Positions 7,603 to 16,763 are shown, numbered from the stretch's first letter. The stretch is DNA of 64,000 nt from CAWJLE01 sp963843645 (GCA_963843645.1 CAWJLE010000005.1:124001-188000); one strand, 5' to 3'. Numbers and translations are program-made. Notes: generated from the sequence alone by a model not told the origin.

Positions 7603-8784
7603 ATGGCAGATAAGCTGATCTATATAGATCATGCAGCCACGACGGCTGTGGATCCACGCGTGGTCGAAGCGATGTTGCCGTACTTCAATACACAGTACGG
7701 CAACCCGTCCAGCCTCTACAGGCTGGCTCGTGATTCGGCCAAAGGCCTGGACGATGCGCGCCGGACCATCACCGAAATCATGGGCGTGATGCCCAAGAAC
7801 ATCATCTTCACCAGTTGCGGCACCGAGAGTGACAACCTGGCCGTTCGTGGCGTCGCCTGGCTGGCCCGCGAGCAGGGCAAGGGCAACCACATCATTACTA
7901 CCTCCATCGAGCACCACGCCATCGGACACACGGTCGAACAGCTGGAGAAGCACTTCGGCTTCCATGCAACCTATTTGCCCGTCGACGAGACTGGCCGGGT
8001 CAATCCCGACGATGTCGCGCGGGCGATCACGCCCGAAACGGTTTTGATCAGCATTATGTACGCCAACAACGAGGTCGGGACCATCCAGCCGATCGCGGAG
8101 ATTGGCAAGATCGCCCGGGCCAAAGGCATTCCCTTCCACACCGATGCGGTGCAGGCTGGCGGGACTCTCAACATCCGGCCGGACGACATTCACGTGGACC
8201 TGTTGTCTCTGTCCGCGCATAAGTTCTACGGCCCTAAAGGTATCGGTCTGCTCTACGTTCGCGACGGAATTCAGTTCCTGCCGACTCAAACCGGCGGCGG
8301 GCAGGAGAATCGGCGGCGCGGCGGCACCGAAAACGTGCCTTACATCGTGGGCATGGCCCAGGCGTTGAAGCTGGCCTACGACCACGCCGAGAGCAACAAT
8401 GCGCGCATCGCCGGCCTGCGTGATCGGCTCATCAGTGAGGTCCTGGCGCGCATTCCGGAGACGCGCTTGACCGGGCATCCGACGGATCGCCTGCCCAACA
8501 GCGCGAGCTTCGTCTTCAAGTACGTCGAGGGGGAGAGCATCCTCCTCAACCTGGACCAGGCCGGTATTGCGGCCAGCAGCGGTTCGGCCTGTACCACCGG
8601 CTCCGACGCGCCGTCACACGTCTTGAGCGCGATGGGCGCCTGTCCCGAGGAGATGCATGGCACGTTGCGCCTGACGCTCGGCAACGAAAACACGGCGGAG
8701 GACGTGGACTACGTGCTCGACATGCTGCCGCGGACGGTCGAGAAGCTGCGGGCGATGAGCCCGCTCTACCACGCGAGCCGGTGA
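7603..8784 (+). CDS. Cysteine desulfurase (NifS/IscS family)
   Basis: This PLP enzyme removes sulfur from cysteine to form an enzyme persulfide for Fe-S clusters and thiolated tRNA. The 393-residue product begins LIYIDHAATTAVDPRV. It has PLP-binding Lys207 in LSAHKFYGPKG and catalytic Cys330 in SSGSACTTGSDAPSHVL, the class I (IscS/NifS) form of the loop. It has the usual family length. Its position between an IscR-like regulator and, further down, mnmA suggests it supplies sulfur for tRNA 2-thiolation as well as clusters. No iscU-like scaffold is adjacent. Confidence 0.95.
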   Translation: MADKLIYIDHAATTAVDPRVVEAMLPYFNTQYGNPSSLYRLARDSAKGLDDARRTITEIMGVMPKNIIFTSCGTESDNLAVRGVAWLAREQGKGNHIITTSIEHHAIGHTVEQLEKHFGFHATYLPVDETGRVNPDDVARAITPETVLISIMYANNEVGTIQPIAEIGKIARAKGIPFHTDAVQAGGTLNIRPDDIHVDLLSLSAHKFYGPKGIGLLYVRDGIQFLPTQTGGGQENRRRGGTENVPYIVGMAQALKLAYDHAESNNARIAGLRDRLISEVLARIPETRLTGHPTDRLPNSASFVFKYVEGESILLNLDQAGIAASSGSACTTGSDAPSHVLSAMGACPEEMHGTLRLTLGNENTAEDVDYVLDMLPRTVEKLRAMSPLYHASR

Positions 8785-8835
8785 GGCGGGGCGCACCACG
8801 AAACGCACGCCGGTTTCTGACAGGGAAAACGTGGC

Positions 8836-9726
8836 TTGGGACTTTCGCACTACGGGTATTTTCTGCGGCATAACGCGGCCAGCCGCGTGCTCCACCGGCG
8901 CCGGCCGCTCCTGGCAGGCGTTAAGCTGACCCACCGCTGCAATCTCCGTTGCCGGGCCTGTCCCTTCTGGCGGCGGTCCGGGCCCGAGATGGCGCTGTCA
9001 GGGGTGCAGGAGGCTCTGCACCGGCTGCACAGGGCTGGGGTGCGTCTGTGCATTCTCGAGGGCGGCGAGCCGTTCCTTTGGCGCGACGGCCCGCATGGGT
9101 TGGAGGATGTCGTCGAGTTGGCTCGCCGCCTCTTCTTCTGCACGGGAGTCGTCACGAACGGATTGCTGCCCATCGAGACGAGCGCGGACGCAGTCTGGGT
9201 CAGCATCGATGGCTTGCGTGAGTCACACGACTACAACCGGGGACCCACGTTCGACCGGGTGATCGAGCACATCCAGGCGTCACGTCATCCTCGCCTGATG
9301 GCCAACGTCACGATCAACCGCCGCAACTGGACAGAGATCACCGCGCTGGTGGAGTTCCTGGCCGGCAAGGTCAAAGGGATCACGATTCAGTTCTACTATC
9401 CATACGCGGGGACCGAGGACCTCTTTCTGCCGTTTGCAGAGCGTCGGCAGGTCCTGAACCGGCTGATCGAACTGAAACGAGCGGGCTATCCGATTGCGGA
9501 TTCCGTCGGCGCTCTCCGGGCGCTGCGTGACAATCGCTGGCGCTGCTTCTCGTGGCTCATCAGCAGCGTCGAGCCGGACGGCCAGATTGCGTTGGGTTGC
9601 TACCTCAAGAACCGGGCGGCCGTCCACTGCGAGCGATGTGGCTTTGCGGCTCACACCGAGATCTCCATGGCCTACAACGGCAGCCTGGGTGCGATCAGGG
9701 CCGGCCAGGCCATCTTTGGGTTCTAG
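8836..9726 (+). CDS. Radical SAM protein with extra C-terminal cysteines
   Basis: A 296-residue radical SAM enzyme. The [4Fe-4S]-SAM motif is Cys35-x3-Cys39-x2-Cys42 in LTHRCNLRCRACPFW, followed by GGEP. Additional cysteines near the C-terminus (RWRCFSW, LGCYLKN, HCERCGF) resemble the ligands of an auxiliary cluster in SPASM/twitch-type or HpnH-like proteins. A TTG start at 8836 is supported by AGGGAA at 8822-8827 and lies 51 bases after the desulfurase gene. The substrate is unknown. Co-location with desulfurase and mnmA suggests a sulfur or cluster-dependent reaction. Confidence 0.85.
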   Translation: MGLSHYGYFLRHNAASRVLHRRRPLLAGVKLTHRCNLRCRACPFWRRSGPEMALSGVQEALHRLHRAGVRLCILEGGEPFLWRDGPHGLEDVVELARRLFFCTGVVTNGLLPIETSADAVWVSIDGLRESHDYNRGPTFDRVIEHIQASRHPRLMANVTINRRNWTEITALVEFLAGKVKGITIQFYYPYAGTEDLFLPFAERRQVLNRLIELKRAGYPIADSVGALRALRDNRWRCFSWLISSVEPDGQIALGCYLKNRAAVHCERCGFAAHTEISMAYNGSLGAIRAGQAIFGF

Positions 9727-9764
9727 AATGGGACCGGAAGTATCGCGGCCGGGAGGAGAGCCCT

Positions 9765-10826
9765 ATCGCGGTTGCCATGAGCGGCGGCGTGGATAGCACG
9801 ATGGCCGCGACCCTCCTGCGTGAGCAGGGCTGCGATGTCATCGGCGTGACGATGCGTTTGTGGAAGGAGGCCGAGGTTGCCACGTCAGCGTCCAATTTGG
9901 ACGGAATCGAGGAAGCTCGGCGGGTATGCCTGGCGTTGAGCATCCCTTTCCACGTTGTGGACTTCCAGTCGGCGTTCAAGGCGGCTGTGGTGGATTACTT
10001 CGTAGAAGCCTATAGCCGCGCAACTACGCCGAATCCGTGCGTGGCCTGCAACCGGTACATCAAGTTCGGGCTGCTTCTCGACGCCTCGCGCACGCTGGGG
10101 GCCGAAAGGCTGGCGACGGGCCACTACGTGCGCACGGACCTGGTGGACGGGACGTATCGACTCCTGAGGGCGCGTGACTTGAAGAAGGACCAGTCCTACG
10201 TCCTCTATCAACTCACCCAGAACGAGCTCAGGCGCGTGTCTTTTCCGTTAGGCGAGTACACGAAGGAACAGGTAAGGGACATGGCTCGTGAGCGCCGCCT
10301 GCCTGTAGCCGATAGGGCTGAAAGCCAGGAGGCGTGCTTCATCACTGACAACGACTACCGTCGTTTCGTACGCGAACATGCACCGGAGAGCGTCGTCCCT
10401 GGGCCCATTCTCGACACGTCCGGCGGGAACATTGGCCGCCATCATGGGCTGCCATTCTACACCGTCGGACAGCGGAGCGGTCTGGGAATTGCTGCGCCAG
10501 AGCCCTTGTACGTTCTGGAGCTCGACGCCGCGCGCAATGCGCTGATAGTGGGGCCGGCGGCCGAGCTGGGCCGCGAGGAGCTGTGGGCCAGCGGCGTGAC
10601 GTACGTCAGTGGGCGGCGGCCGGAGCCGGATACGCAGATCACGGCCAAGATCCGCTACAGTGCTCGACCGGCGGCTGCTACCCTGTCACCGCTCAGCGAG
10701 ACCACTGCCCACGTGCGGTTCGCTGCACCACTGCGTGACATCACGCCCGGCCAAAGCGTCGTCTTCTATCGAGGGGACGAAGTTCTCGGCGGCGGGATCA
10801 TTACGTCGGAGCGTCGGCGTTTGTGA
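9765..10826 (+). CDS. mnmA: tRNA-specific 2-thiouridylase MnmA (start uncertain)
   Basis: MnmA adenylates and thiolates U34 of tRNA-Lys, Glu and Gln using persulfide sulfur. Visible are the PP-loop AMSGGVDST, catalytic Cys in NPCVACNRYIKFG, a second Cys in ESQEACFITDNDY, and the C-terminal barrel. The body is clear but the start is not. The first strand IAVAMSGGVDS has no upstream ATG, GTG or TTG near it in frame, and ATG 9777 would remove that strand. GGGAGGAG at 9751-9758 lies 6 bases before ATC 9765, so an AUC start, or an error in that codon, is possible. It follows the radical SAM stop closely. Confidence 0.9.
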   Translation: MAVAMSGGVDSTMAATLLREQGCDVIGVTMRLWKEAEVATSASNLDGIEEARRVCLALSIPFHVVDFQSAFKAAVVDYFVEAYSRATTPNPCVACNRYIKFGLLLDASRTLGAERLATGHYVRTDLVDGTYRLLRARDLKKDQSYVLYQLTQNELRRVSFPLGEYTKEQVRDMARERRLPVADRAESQEACFITDNDYRRFVREHAPESVVPGPILDTSGGNIGRHHGLPFYTVGQRSGLGIAAPEPLYVLELDAARNALIVGPAAELGREELWASGVTYVSGRRPEPDTQITAKIRYSARPAAATLSPLSETTAHVRFAAPLRDITPGQSVVFYRGDEVLGGGIITSERRRL

Positions 10827-10868
10827 AAGCATATTGCTTGCCTACATTACCCGCGAGAGGTGCTTGCC

Positions 10869-11123
10869 ATGCCATCGTTGCCTGCAATTCTGCTATCCCT
10901 CGTTTTGGCCAGCTTGTACGCGGGCCTCTTTCATTTCGTCAAGGGCAAGACCACCACCGAACTCCCACTCTTTTGGGCCGCGAGCGTCGTCGGGTTCGGC
11001 ACAGGTCAGCTGGCGGCCTATTCGCTCGGCACTGCCTTCCTGATGATCGGTGAGATTCATCTGCTGGAAGGCACCCTCGCCAGCTTTGTCTTTCTTTCAA
11101 TTGTCAGATGGCTCAAACTATGA
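10869..11123 (+). CDS. Small integral membrane protein, unknown function
   Basis: An 84-residue protein with about three hydrophobic segments (LPAILLSLVLASLYAGLFHF, FWAASVVGFGTGQLAAYSLG and LEGTLASFVFLSIVRW). GAGAGG before ATG 10869 supports that start over GTG 10860. No family is recognised. It lies between mnmA and two other small envelope genes. Confidence 0.7.
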   Translation: MPSLPAILLSLVLASLYAGLFHFVKGKTTTELPLFWAASVVGFGTGQLAAYSLGTAFLMIGEIHLLEGTLASFVFLSIVRWLKL

Positions 11124-11129
11124 TATAAT
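11101..11129 (+). promoter_or_regulatory. Sigma-70 promoter before the DUF948-like gene
   Basis: TTGTCA (11101-11106) and TATAAT (11124-11129) with a 17-base spacer. The promoter overlaps the last codons of the preceding membrane protein gene and directs the pair at 11,208-11,969. Confidence 0.75.
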
Positions 11130-11207
11130 TCGCATGATATGACGCACGCGAGAAGCCTTGCGCCGCCCGCACGGGCGGTGAGGCTGCTTCGTTGAAGGAG
11201 GAAGGCC

Positions 11208-11516
11208 ATGAGCCCCGATTGGGTGCGGATCGTAAGAGACGTGGCCGTCATCGTTCTCGCGCTCGAGTCGATCGTAATTGGCGCAGTGCTTGTTATTTTG
11301 GCCTTGCAGGTTAGAAGCCTGGTGGACCTTCTGCAACATGAAATCAAGCCAATTCTGAACTCGGCGAACGAGACGATGGGCACCGTTCGCGGCACCACGT
11401 CTCTGGTAAGCAAGGGCCTCGTATCGCCGGCTATCAATGTTATCAGTTACGGTGCGGCCGCGCGACGAGTAATCGACATAATCTTTCGGCGTCGGTCCGG
11501 CAGCAAGGCGCCGTGA
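11208..11516 (+). CDS. DUF948-like single-span membrane protein
   Basis: A 102-residue protein with one N-terminal membrane segment (DVAVIVLALESIVIGAVLVILALQV). An amphipathic helical region follows (LVDLLQHEIKPILNSANETMGTVRGTTSLVSKGLV) and then a basic tail. The pattern resembles DUF948 proteins, which often sit beside YtxH-domain genes as here. The role is presumably in envelope or stress physiology. The start has GAAGGAGGAAGGCC in front. Confidence 0.65.
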   Translation: MSPDWVRIVRDVAVIVLALESIVIGAVLVILALQVRSLVDLLQHEIKPILNSANETMGTVRGTTSLVSKGLVSPAINVISYGAAARRVIDIIFRRRSGSKAP

Positions 11517-11591
11517 GGCTCTGCTGGGCCGAGATTGACACTGACCAATGTCTGGCGATGCAGCGCTGGTGGAGCGCGAAAGGAGGCTCTC

Positions 11592-11969
11592 ATGAGTGAC
11601 AGAGACGGAGGCGGCGAGTTCTTCGCCGGATTTATCGTTGGCGGCCTGGTGGGGGCGGTTCTGGCTTTGATCCTGGCCCCGCAGCCGGGAGAACAGACCC
11701 GCGCCCTGATTAAGGACCGAGGGATCGAGCTAAAGGATCGCGCCTCGGGGTTTTCCACTGACGTCATTAAAAAGGCCGAAGAGCTGTCTACCGAAGCCAA
11801 GAGACGGGCGGAGGAATTGTCCAACGAGGCAACCAGGACGGTCGACGACTTCACCGAAAAGAGCAAGGGTGCGGTGAAATCAGCTATCAACGAAGGAATG
11901 GAAGTGGCTCGCAAGAAAAGAGAAGACCTTACGAGCCAGTTCGGCGCCGAGCCACAAGAGGAAAGCTGA
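11592..11969 (+). CDS. YtxH domain-containing protein
   Basis: A 125-residue protein starting MSDRDGGGEFFAGFIVGG. It has a glycine-rich membrane segment (FIVGGLVGAVLALILAP followed by QPGEQTR), the hallmark of the YtxH/gas-vesicle-like family, and a long Lys/Glu-rich helix. AGGAGG lies just before ATG 11592. Family members are linked to general stress but have no defined biochemistry. It is the last gene before a convergent terminator. Confidence 0.85.
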   Translation: MSDRDGGGEFFAGFIVGGLVGAVLALILAPQPGEQTRALIKDRGIELKDRASGFSTDVIKKAEELSTEAKRRAEELSNEATRTVDDFTEKSKGAVKSAINEGMEVARKKREDLTSQFGAEPQEES

Positions 11970-12040
11970 CATAGGTATCGATCGTGCTCTTGCCGCAGTG
12001 GCGTGAGGATGTGCGATTGAGCGAGCTTGGATCAGTTTAA

Positions 12041-12083
12041 AAACGGCCTTCCGAAGTCTGTGAGAGACTTCGGAAGGCCGTTT
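12041..12083. terminator. Strong bidirectional terminator hairpin
   Basis: A perfect 19-base stem, AAACGGCCTTCCGAAGTCT (12041-12059) with its complement at 12065-12083, and a 5-base loop. It separates the convergent YtxH and NYN genes. Its core CTTCCGAAGTCT recurs elsewhere in the window. Confidence 0.85.
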
Positions 12084-12583
12084 CATTTCTTCTTGCCCCT
12101 CTTGAAGAGGGCAAGCCACTCGTTCACCTCGCGAGCCGGTAAACGCTCCTCGAGTTTCGGCTTCTTGGGCCGGCGCCGCCGAGGGCCGTGCGTGCCGGCC
12201 ATCTGGTGGGCGAAATCCGCGGCCGACATCACCTGCGCACCGAGTTGTCTGGCCGCGTTTAGGATCTCCAGGTCTGAGGAAACCACCAGCAGGTGCTCCG
12301 GATCGCCGGCGTGCTGGATTCGAGAAATGATGAGCCGGTCAGCGGAAGAGTGCTGACCGGCGAAGACAACCTCCACTCCGCCGCCTGACAGATTATAGGG
12401 CGGCGTGTACGATTCTCCGGGGTCGAAGATCACCGTGATGGGCGTATTGACGGCGCTGTGATACACTTTCAGGCGCTGCACGAGCTTGATTTCGTCGTCC
12501 GGGTCAGCCAGCGACAGGTCCGGCATCTGGCCGATCAGATTGTGCCCATCGATCAGGATCGCGCCCCGTGCCTTCCGAGCCAT
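12083..12583 (-). CDS. NYN domain protein (PIN-like nuclease fold)
   Basis: A 166-residue protein from ATG 12583 (MARKARGAILIDGHNLIG). The acidic residues in ILIDGHNL, SSADRLI and VVSSDLEI match the metal-binding positions of NYN/YacP-like nucleases, which cut or bind RNA. A basic C-terminal tail (RRRRPKKPK, KRGKKK) supports nucleic-acid contact. The start overlaps the upstream L,D-transpeptidase stop in a TGATG junction, so the two are probably translated together, although no shared pathway is obvious. Confidence 0.8.
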   Translation of the reverse strand: MARKARGAILIDGHNLIGQMPDLSLADPDDEIKLVQRLKVYHSAVNTPITVIFDPGESYTPPYNLSGGGVEVVFAGQHSSADRLIISRIQHAGDPEHLLVVSSDLEILNAARQLGAQVMSAADFAHQMAGTHGPRRRRPKKPKLEERLPAREVNEWLALFKRGKKK

Positions 12584-14073
12584 CACTCGTGGACTACTAC
12601 GAGCGTCCCCGGCGTGTTGTTGTTGGCCTTTGCGGTCGTTGCGTTCTTTGGCAGCTTGGGTTCGACCCAATTAAATAACTTCTTGGCATCCTCGGTCTTC
12701 ATGTTCACGCAGCCGTGGCTCATCGGATGACCGAAATTCTTGTGCCAATACGTGCCGTGCAGTGAGTACCCGTCGAAGAAAAACATAGTGTAAGGCACGT
12801 TCGGCAGCATGTAGCCGGGGCCTGACATTCCGATGGATTTGTACTTGGAATAGATGTGGTAGGATCCCTTTACTGTGGGTGTCCCCGGCAACCCGGTCGA
12901 GACTTTCACTTCCATGAAAATCTTGCCGTTTTCGTAGGCGCGCAGCATTTGCTCGCTCAGGTCGACGTCGATGACCTTCCCTTTGGCCGTGGGCGCGGCG
13001 ATGGTCGGTACCAGGAACCACTCCGGCAAAATCACCGACGTCAACGGATTGGTCTCCGGGTACCAGGGGGCTCGGAAGTTGGTGGCGTTCCAAACGGTCT
13101 CGGGTTGCGTCGCTGCGGCCGAGTGGGCCACGGCCTGCGGCAGCACGGTAGGCGGCACAGCCCGAGCCGCCACGCGGGCCGGAGTAGCCTGCGCCAGTAC
13201 CGTCGGAGGCACCGCGGCCGTTGGTGAAGCTTCAGGCGTCGGGGGCAGGGGCGTGTTGCTCGCCGTGGGCGTGATGGTTGGCACGACGTTGGTGCGGCGG
13301 AAGACGACTGTGACGCGGAGAGCGAGCAACTCCGGCGTGGCAGTGGCAGGGAGCTCCGGCGACGTCTCGGCCTGCACGGGGGACGTCGGTGTGATCGCCT
13401 CAGATGTCTCGACCGGTTCCGTACTCAATGCGATGGCCGCGCGATCGGCCAACACCTGTTCACCCCAGCTCGACGTCGGCGTGCTGCGCAGCGCCGCCAC
13501 AGCCGTGGGTGATGGCGTCGACTTGTCGAGCAGGCGCACGTCCGGCGTGGGGCCTCGCATGAAGCCAGCAGATGGGCCCATCAACACGTACAGTGTGCTC
13601 GCACACGCCACAGCACCCGCCGCAACCGCAGCGCGGAGTGCGTACGATCCCCAGGCCCGCTTCTGCAATTCCGGCGTGGCTGCGGACGTCATGACGGCAC
13701 CCTCAGCGGCGGAGCCTTCGCCGGCGCAAATGGCGGCGATTGTCGCTCTACGTCTGGCCCATTCCAGACCTTCGCGGATGTGAGGTTGCCCGGGGGACAG
13801 CTCCAGGGCGTACTCCAGATACTGAATGCTCTGCTGCGGGTTGCCTACGATACCGGCCAACCATATCCAGGCCTTGGCTCGCTCGGGCTCAAGCGCCAGC
13901 GAGGCGCGCAACAGCCGCTCCGCTGCCGCGCGCTTGCCGGCGATGGCGGCAACCACACCGTCGAGGTACATGTCGTCCGCTTCGTGTTGCTCGATGTTGG
14001 CGGGAAACCCAAGACCCACGCCGGCGGCTGCTGTGGACTTCTGGTTTGGAGAATAATCGTCGAGAGTGACCAT
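12583..14073 (-). CDS. Membrane-anchored L,D-transpeptidase (YkuD) with TPR-like N-terminus
   Basis: About 496 residues from ATG 14073, which has AAGGAGGCGAGG just upstream. The cytoplasmic N-terminus has TPR-like helices (AAAERLLRASLALEPERAKA and QYLEYALELSPGQPHI). A membrane segment follows (ALRAAVAAGAVACASTLYVL), then a long Thr/Pro/Ala-rich linker. The C-terminal YkuD domain carries HGTYWHKNFG and the catalytic SHGCVNM motif. Such enzymes cross-link peptidoglycan or attach proteins to it on the outside of the membrane. The TPR part suggests recruitment into an assembly. Confidence 0.88.
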   Translation of the reverse strand: MVTLDDYSPNQKSTAAAGVGLGFPANIEQHEADDMYLDGVVAAIAGKRAAAERLLRASLALEPERAKAWIWLAGIVGNPQQSIQYLEYALELSPGQPHIREGLEWARRRATIAAICAGEGSAAEGAVMTSAATPELQKRAWGSYALRAAVAAGAVACASTLYVLMGPSAGFMRGPTPDVRLLDKSTPSPTAVAALRSTPTSSWGEQVLADRAAIALSTEPVETSEAITPTSPVQAETSPELPATATPELLALRVTVVFRRTNVVPTITPTASNTPLPPTPEASPTAAVPPTVLAQATPARVAARAVPPTVLPQAVAHSAAATQPETVWNATNFRAPWYPETNPLTSVILPEWFLVPTIAAPTAKGKVIDVDLSEQMLRAYENGKIFMEVKVSTGLPGTPTVKGSYHIYSKYKSIGMSGPGYMLPNVPYTMFFFDGYSLHGTYWHKNFGHPMSHGCVNMKTEDAKKLFNWVEPKLPKNATTAKANNNTPGTLVVVHE

Positions 14074-14170
14074 CCTCGCCTCCTTGTCAACCGGGAACAT
14101 GCCGGCCTGATATCTGGCCACGTTCAGAAATAGTAAGGGCCAGTGGATTTCTGCCTATCGCAGATACACG

Positions 14171-15376
14171 TCACGCGCCAAACTTTGCCAGCCGCTCGGC
14201 ATTTGCCAGCAGCATCGGCATCAGGTCTGTTGCCTGGAAGTGGCCCAACACGCCCCGGGCACACTCTCGCTCCGAGAATGACTCGGACAGGCCGGAGCGG
14301 CAGCATTTCGACCAGATCAACGTCGGCACGGGGTGCCAGCTGTGTGCCTTCAGCAACGACGGCGTGGAGTGGTCGCCGGTGACGGCGATCACATCCGGAT
14401 TCAGGGCCAACAACTGAGGGAGCAGCCCATCCAGCTCTTCGATGACGTGGACCTTGCTGTCGAAGTTGCCGTCCTCGCCGTAGCTGTCCGTTTTCTTTAC
14501 GTGAAGGTAGAAGAAGTCGTAATCTGCGTAGTTTTGTTTCAACGTCGCAAACTCGTCGGGCACGTTGTCGCCGGTCGGGAGCAGCTTCATGCCGATCAGG
14601 CTGGTCACGCCACGGTACATCGGGTAGCTGGCGATCGACCCGCACTTCAGCTTGTAGACTTCGGTCATCGACGGCAGGGCCGGCGTCTTCGCAAAACCGC
14701 GGAGGGTCAACATGTTGGCCGGATGCTGGTCGGCCAGCACTTTGTGGGCTCGCGCAATCCACTGGTTGACCAGGGCCGCCGTCGCTGCAGCGCCCGGGTG
14801 ATGTGGCTCGACCGGCAAGGGTGCCACGCCGACCTGCTGCGGGTCGGTTTCGGACAGGTCGCCGCTCAGGCCCTCTCCGCGAAACACCAGGACAAATCGG
14901 TGCTCCTTGACCGTCCGCACGAAAATTTCCACGTTGGGCAGCTTGATTTCCTGCAACATGGCGGTCAGCTTCGAGTTCATTTCCGTGGGAATACGACCGG
15001 CGCGGCGGTCGGTGATGAGGCCGTTTGTGTCTATCGTGCAGAAGTTGCCACGCGCGGCCACATCGTTCGGCCCCATCTCGAATCCGATACCGACCGCTTC
15101 CAGCACGCCGCGTCCGATCTCGTACTTGAGTGGGTCGTAGCCAAAGAGAGCCAGGTGAGCGGGCCCGCTGCCGGGCGTGATGCCGCGCGAGATTGGGATG
15201 CTCAGGCCGCACTCGCCCTCGCGTGCCAGCCGGTCCAGGTTGGGCGTCCTCGCGGTTTCCAACTCGGTCTTGCCGCCCGCCTGCCAGGGCAAGCCGCCCA
15301 GACCGTCCATAACCACCATCACGATCTTGCTATCGTGCTCGACCGTCAACTCTTTCATCAATTCAAAGTTGCTCAT
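14171..15376 (-). CDS. apgM: 2,3-bisphosphoglycerate-independent phosphoglycerate mutase, archaeal type
   Basis: This enzyme interconverts 3- and 2-phosphoglycerate in glycolysis. At 401 residues it has the ApgM length, not the 510-residue GpmI form. Alkaline-phosphatase-fold metal sites are visible in IVMVVMDGLGG, PGSGPAHLALFGYDP, AVTGDHSTP and AHSWHPVP. The start ATG 15376 (MSNFELMKELTVEH) has GGAGGTAAG upstream. Neighbours are the L,D-transpeptidase and the subtilase; no operon partner in glycolysis is present. Confidence 0.93.
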   Translation of the reverse strand: MSNFELMKELTVEHDSKIVMVVMDGLGGLPWQAGGKTELETARTPNLDRLAREGECGLSIPISRGITPGSGPAHLALFGYDPLKYEIGRGVLEAVGIGFEMGPNDVAARGNFCTIDTNGLITDRRAGRIPTEMNSKLTAMLQEIKLPNVEIFVRTVKEHRFVLVFRGEGLSGDLSETDPQQVGVAPLPVEPHHPGAAATAALVNQWIARAHKVLADQHPANMLTLRGFAKTPALPSMTEVYKLKCGSIASYPMYRGVTSLIGMKLLPTGDNVPDEFATLKQNYADYDFFYLHVKKTDSYGEDGNFDSKVHVIEELDGLLPQLLALNPDVIAVTGDHSTPSLLKAHSWHPVPTLIWSKCCRSGLSESFSERECARGVLGHFQATDLMPMLLANAERLAKFGA

Positions 15377-15422
15377 CTTACCTCCAACAATTCATCACCA
15401 GGAAATTCCGAAGATGGCGAAA

Positions 15423-16696
15423 TCACTTCCGCTTAAACATGCCCATCACCAGGCCGCTGCAGCCTTGCAGTGGAGCGACCGCGGAGCTCGATTGCTCCGA
15501 TGGTGTGGTGGGTTCTGGCTGAACACTGGGCGTAGGCGACGGCGCAGGTGTCGGCTGCGCCGAAACGAAACGGACGGCGCGCGCGACGTCCACGCGACCG
15601 CCTCCTTGCGTATTCGCGTCCAGCCGCAGATTGACGGCCGTCTGCTTCAGGATGTCTTTGACCTGGTCCGGCGTCGAGCCCGGTCGGGCCTGCAGGACCA
15701 GGGCCGCCGCGCCCACGGCGTGGGGCGTTGCCATGCTCGTCCCGGAAAGCTCGAATGTAATGGTCGTCCACAATATCGCCCAGCGAAGTGCCGCTCGCGC
15801 CGACAGGAGATGATGTCCAGGCCCGGAAGCAGGACATCGGGCTTGGTGCGGCCGTCCTTGGTGGGACCGCGCGCGGAAAAATCGGCGACTGTGTCGTCGT
15901 CCGACGAGGCGCCGACGGTGATGACCCGCCGGGCGCAGCCCGGCGTACCCACGGATCCGGCTCGCGGCCCCGCATTTCCGGCTGCCGTGCACACCACGAT
16001 ACCCTTGTCGACGGCCATGTCGCACGCCTCCGACAGCGCATCGGTCCCGTCCGCGGGGCCATCGCTGCCGAGCGAAAGGCCGATAACGTGCACGCGTTGC
16101 GAGACGGCCCACTCGATGCCGGCCATCACATCGCTCATCATGCCGCTGCCCTCGGAGTCGAGCGCCTTGGCAATGTACAGCGCCGCGTCTGGAGCCACTC
16201 CGCGATAGCGGCCGTTGCTCGCTGCCCCGCTTCCGGCTGCAGCTCCCGCCACGTGCGTGCCATGCCCGTTGTCATCCACGTAGGTCTTGCCGGCTTGCAG
16301 GCCGACGCCAGCCGCGATGCGTCCGGCGAAGTCAGGATGGTCGGGGTCGATGCCGGTGTCGACGATGGCGATCTTGATACCGCGCCCCGTCCGCCCGCTC
16401 TTCCACACCGCCGGCGCCCCGATCTTGGGCACCGACGTGTCCAGGTAGGCGTGGACGGGCAGGTCAAGCCAGATTCGGTCCACTTCCGGAGCCCGAGCCA
16501 GGGCAGCCACTTCCGCGGGCCGTGCGTCCCACGCTGCTCCCTGAAAAAAACCGAAATGGTACTTCGGCCGGGTGCCCGGCAGGAAGGCCTGCGCGGTCAC
16601 GACTCCCTCACGGTACTTGACGATGATAGGTATCTTCGCCTGATGGTCGCCCGTGCTCAGCGCCTGCACGAGAGGTCGAGTTATCTTGCCGGGCAT
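15423..16696 (-). CDS. Subtilisin-like serine peptidase S8 (two frameshifts)
   Basis: About 423 residues after repair. The catalytic triad is clear: Asp in IAIVDTGIDPDHPDF, His in NGHGTHVAGAAAG, and Ser in SGTSMATPHAVG. The Ser block lies in a different frame. One extra base near 15,800 and one near 15,756 restore LDIISCRASGTSLGDIVDDHYIELSGTSMATP. The start ATG 16696 has AGGAGG upstream. No clear signal peptide is visible, and the C-terminus is a Pro/Thr/Ser-rich tail ending FKRK. The N-terminal 90 residues look like a short pro-region. A separate propeptide-like gene lies just upstream. Confidence 0.88.
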
Positions 16697-16763
16697 GCCT
16701 GCAAACCTCCTGCGAGTTTTTTTCGCGAGGCTCAGGAAAGGCGCTGGCGAGAACGGATGTCTC

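Noticed and set aside
14124..15212. 362-residue minus-strand frame in the apgM region
   Set aside because: Overlaps the clear apgM frame and is an Arg/Pro-rich shadow.
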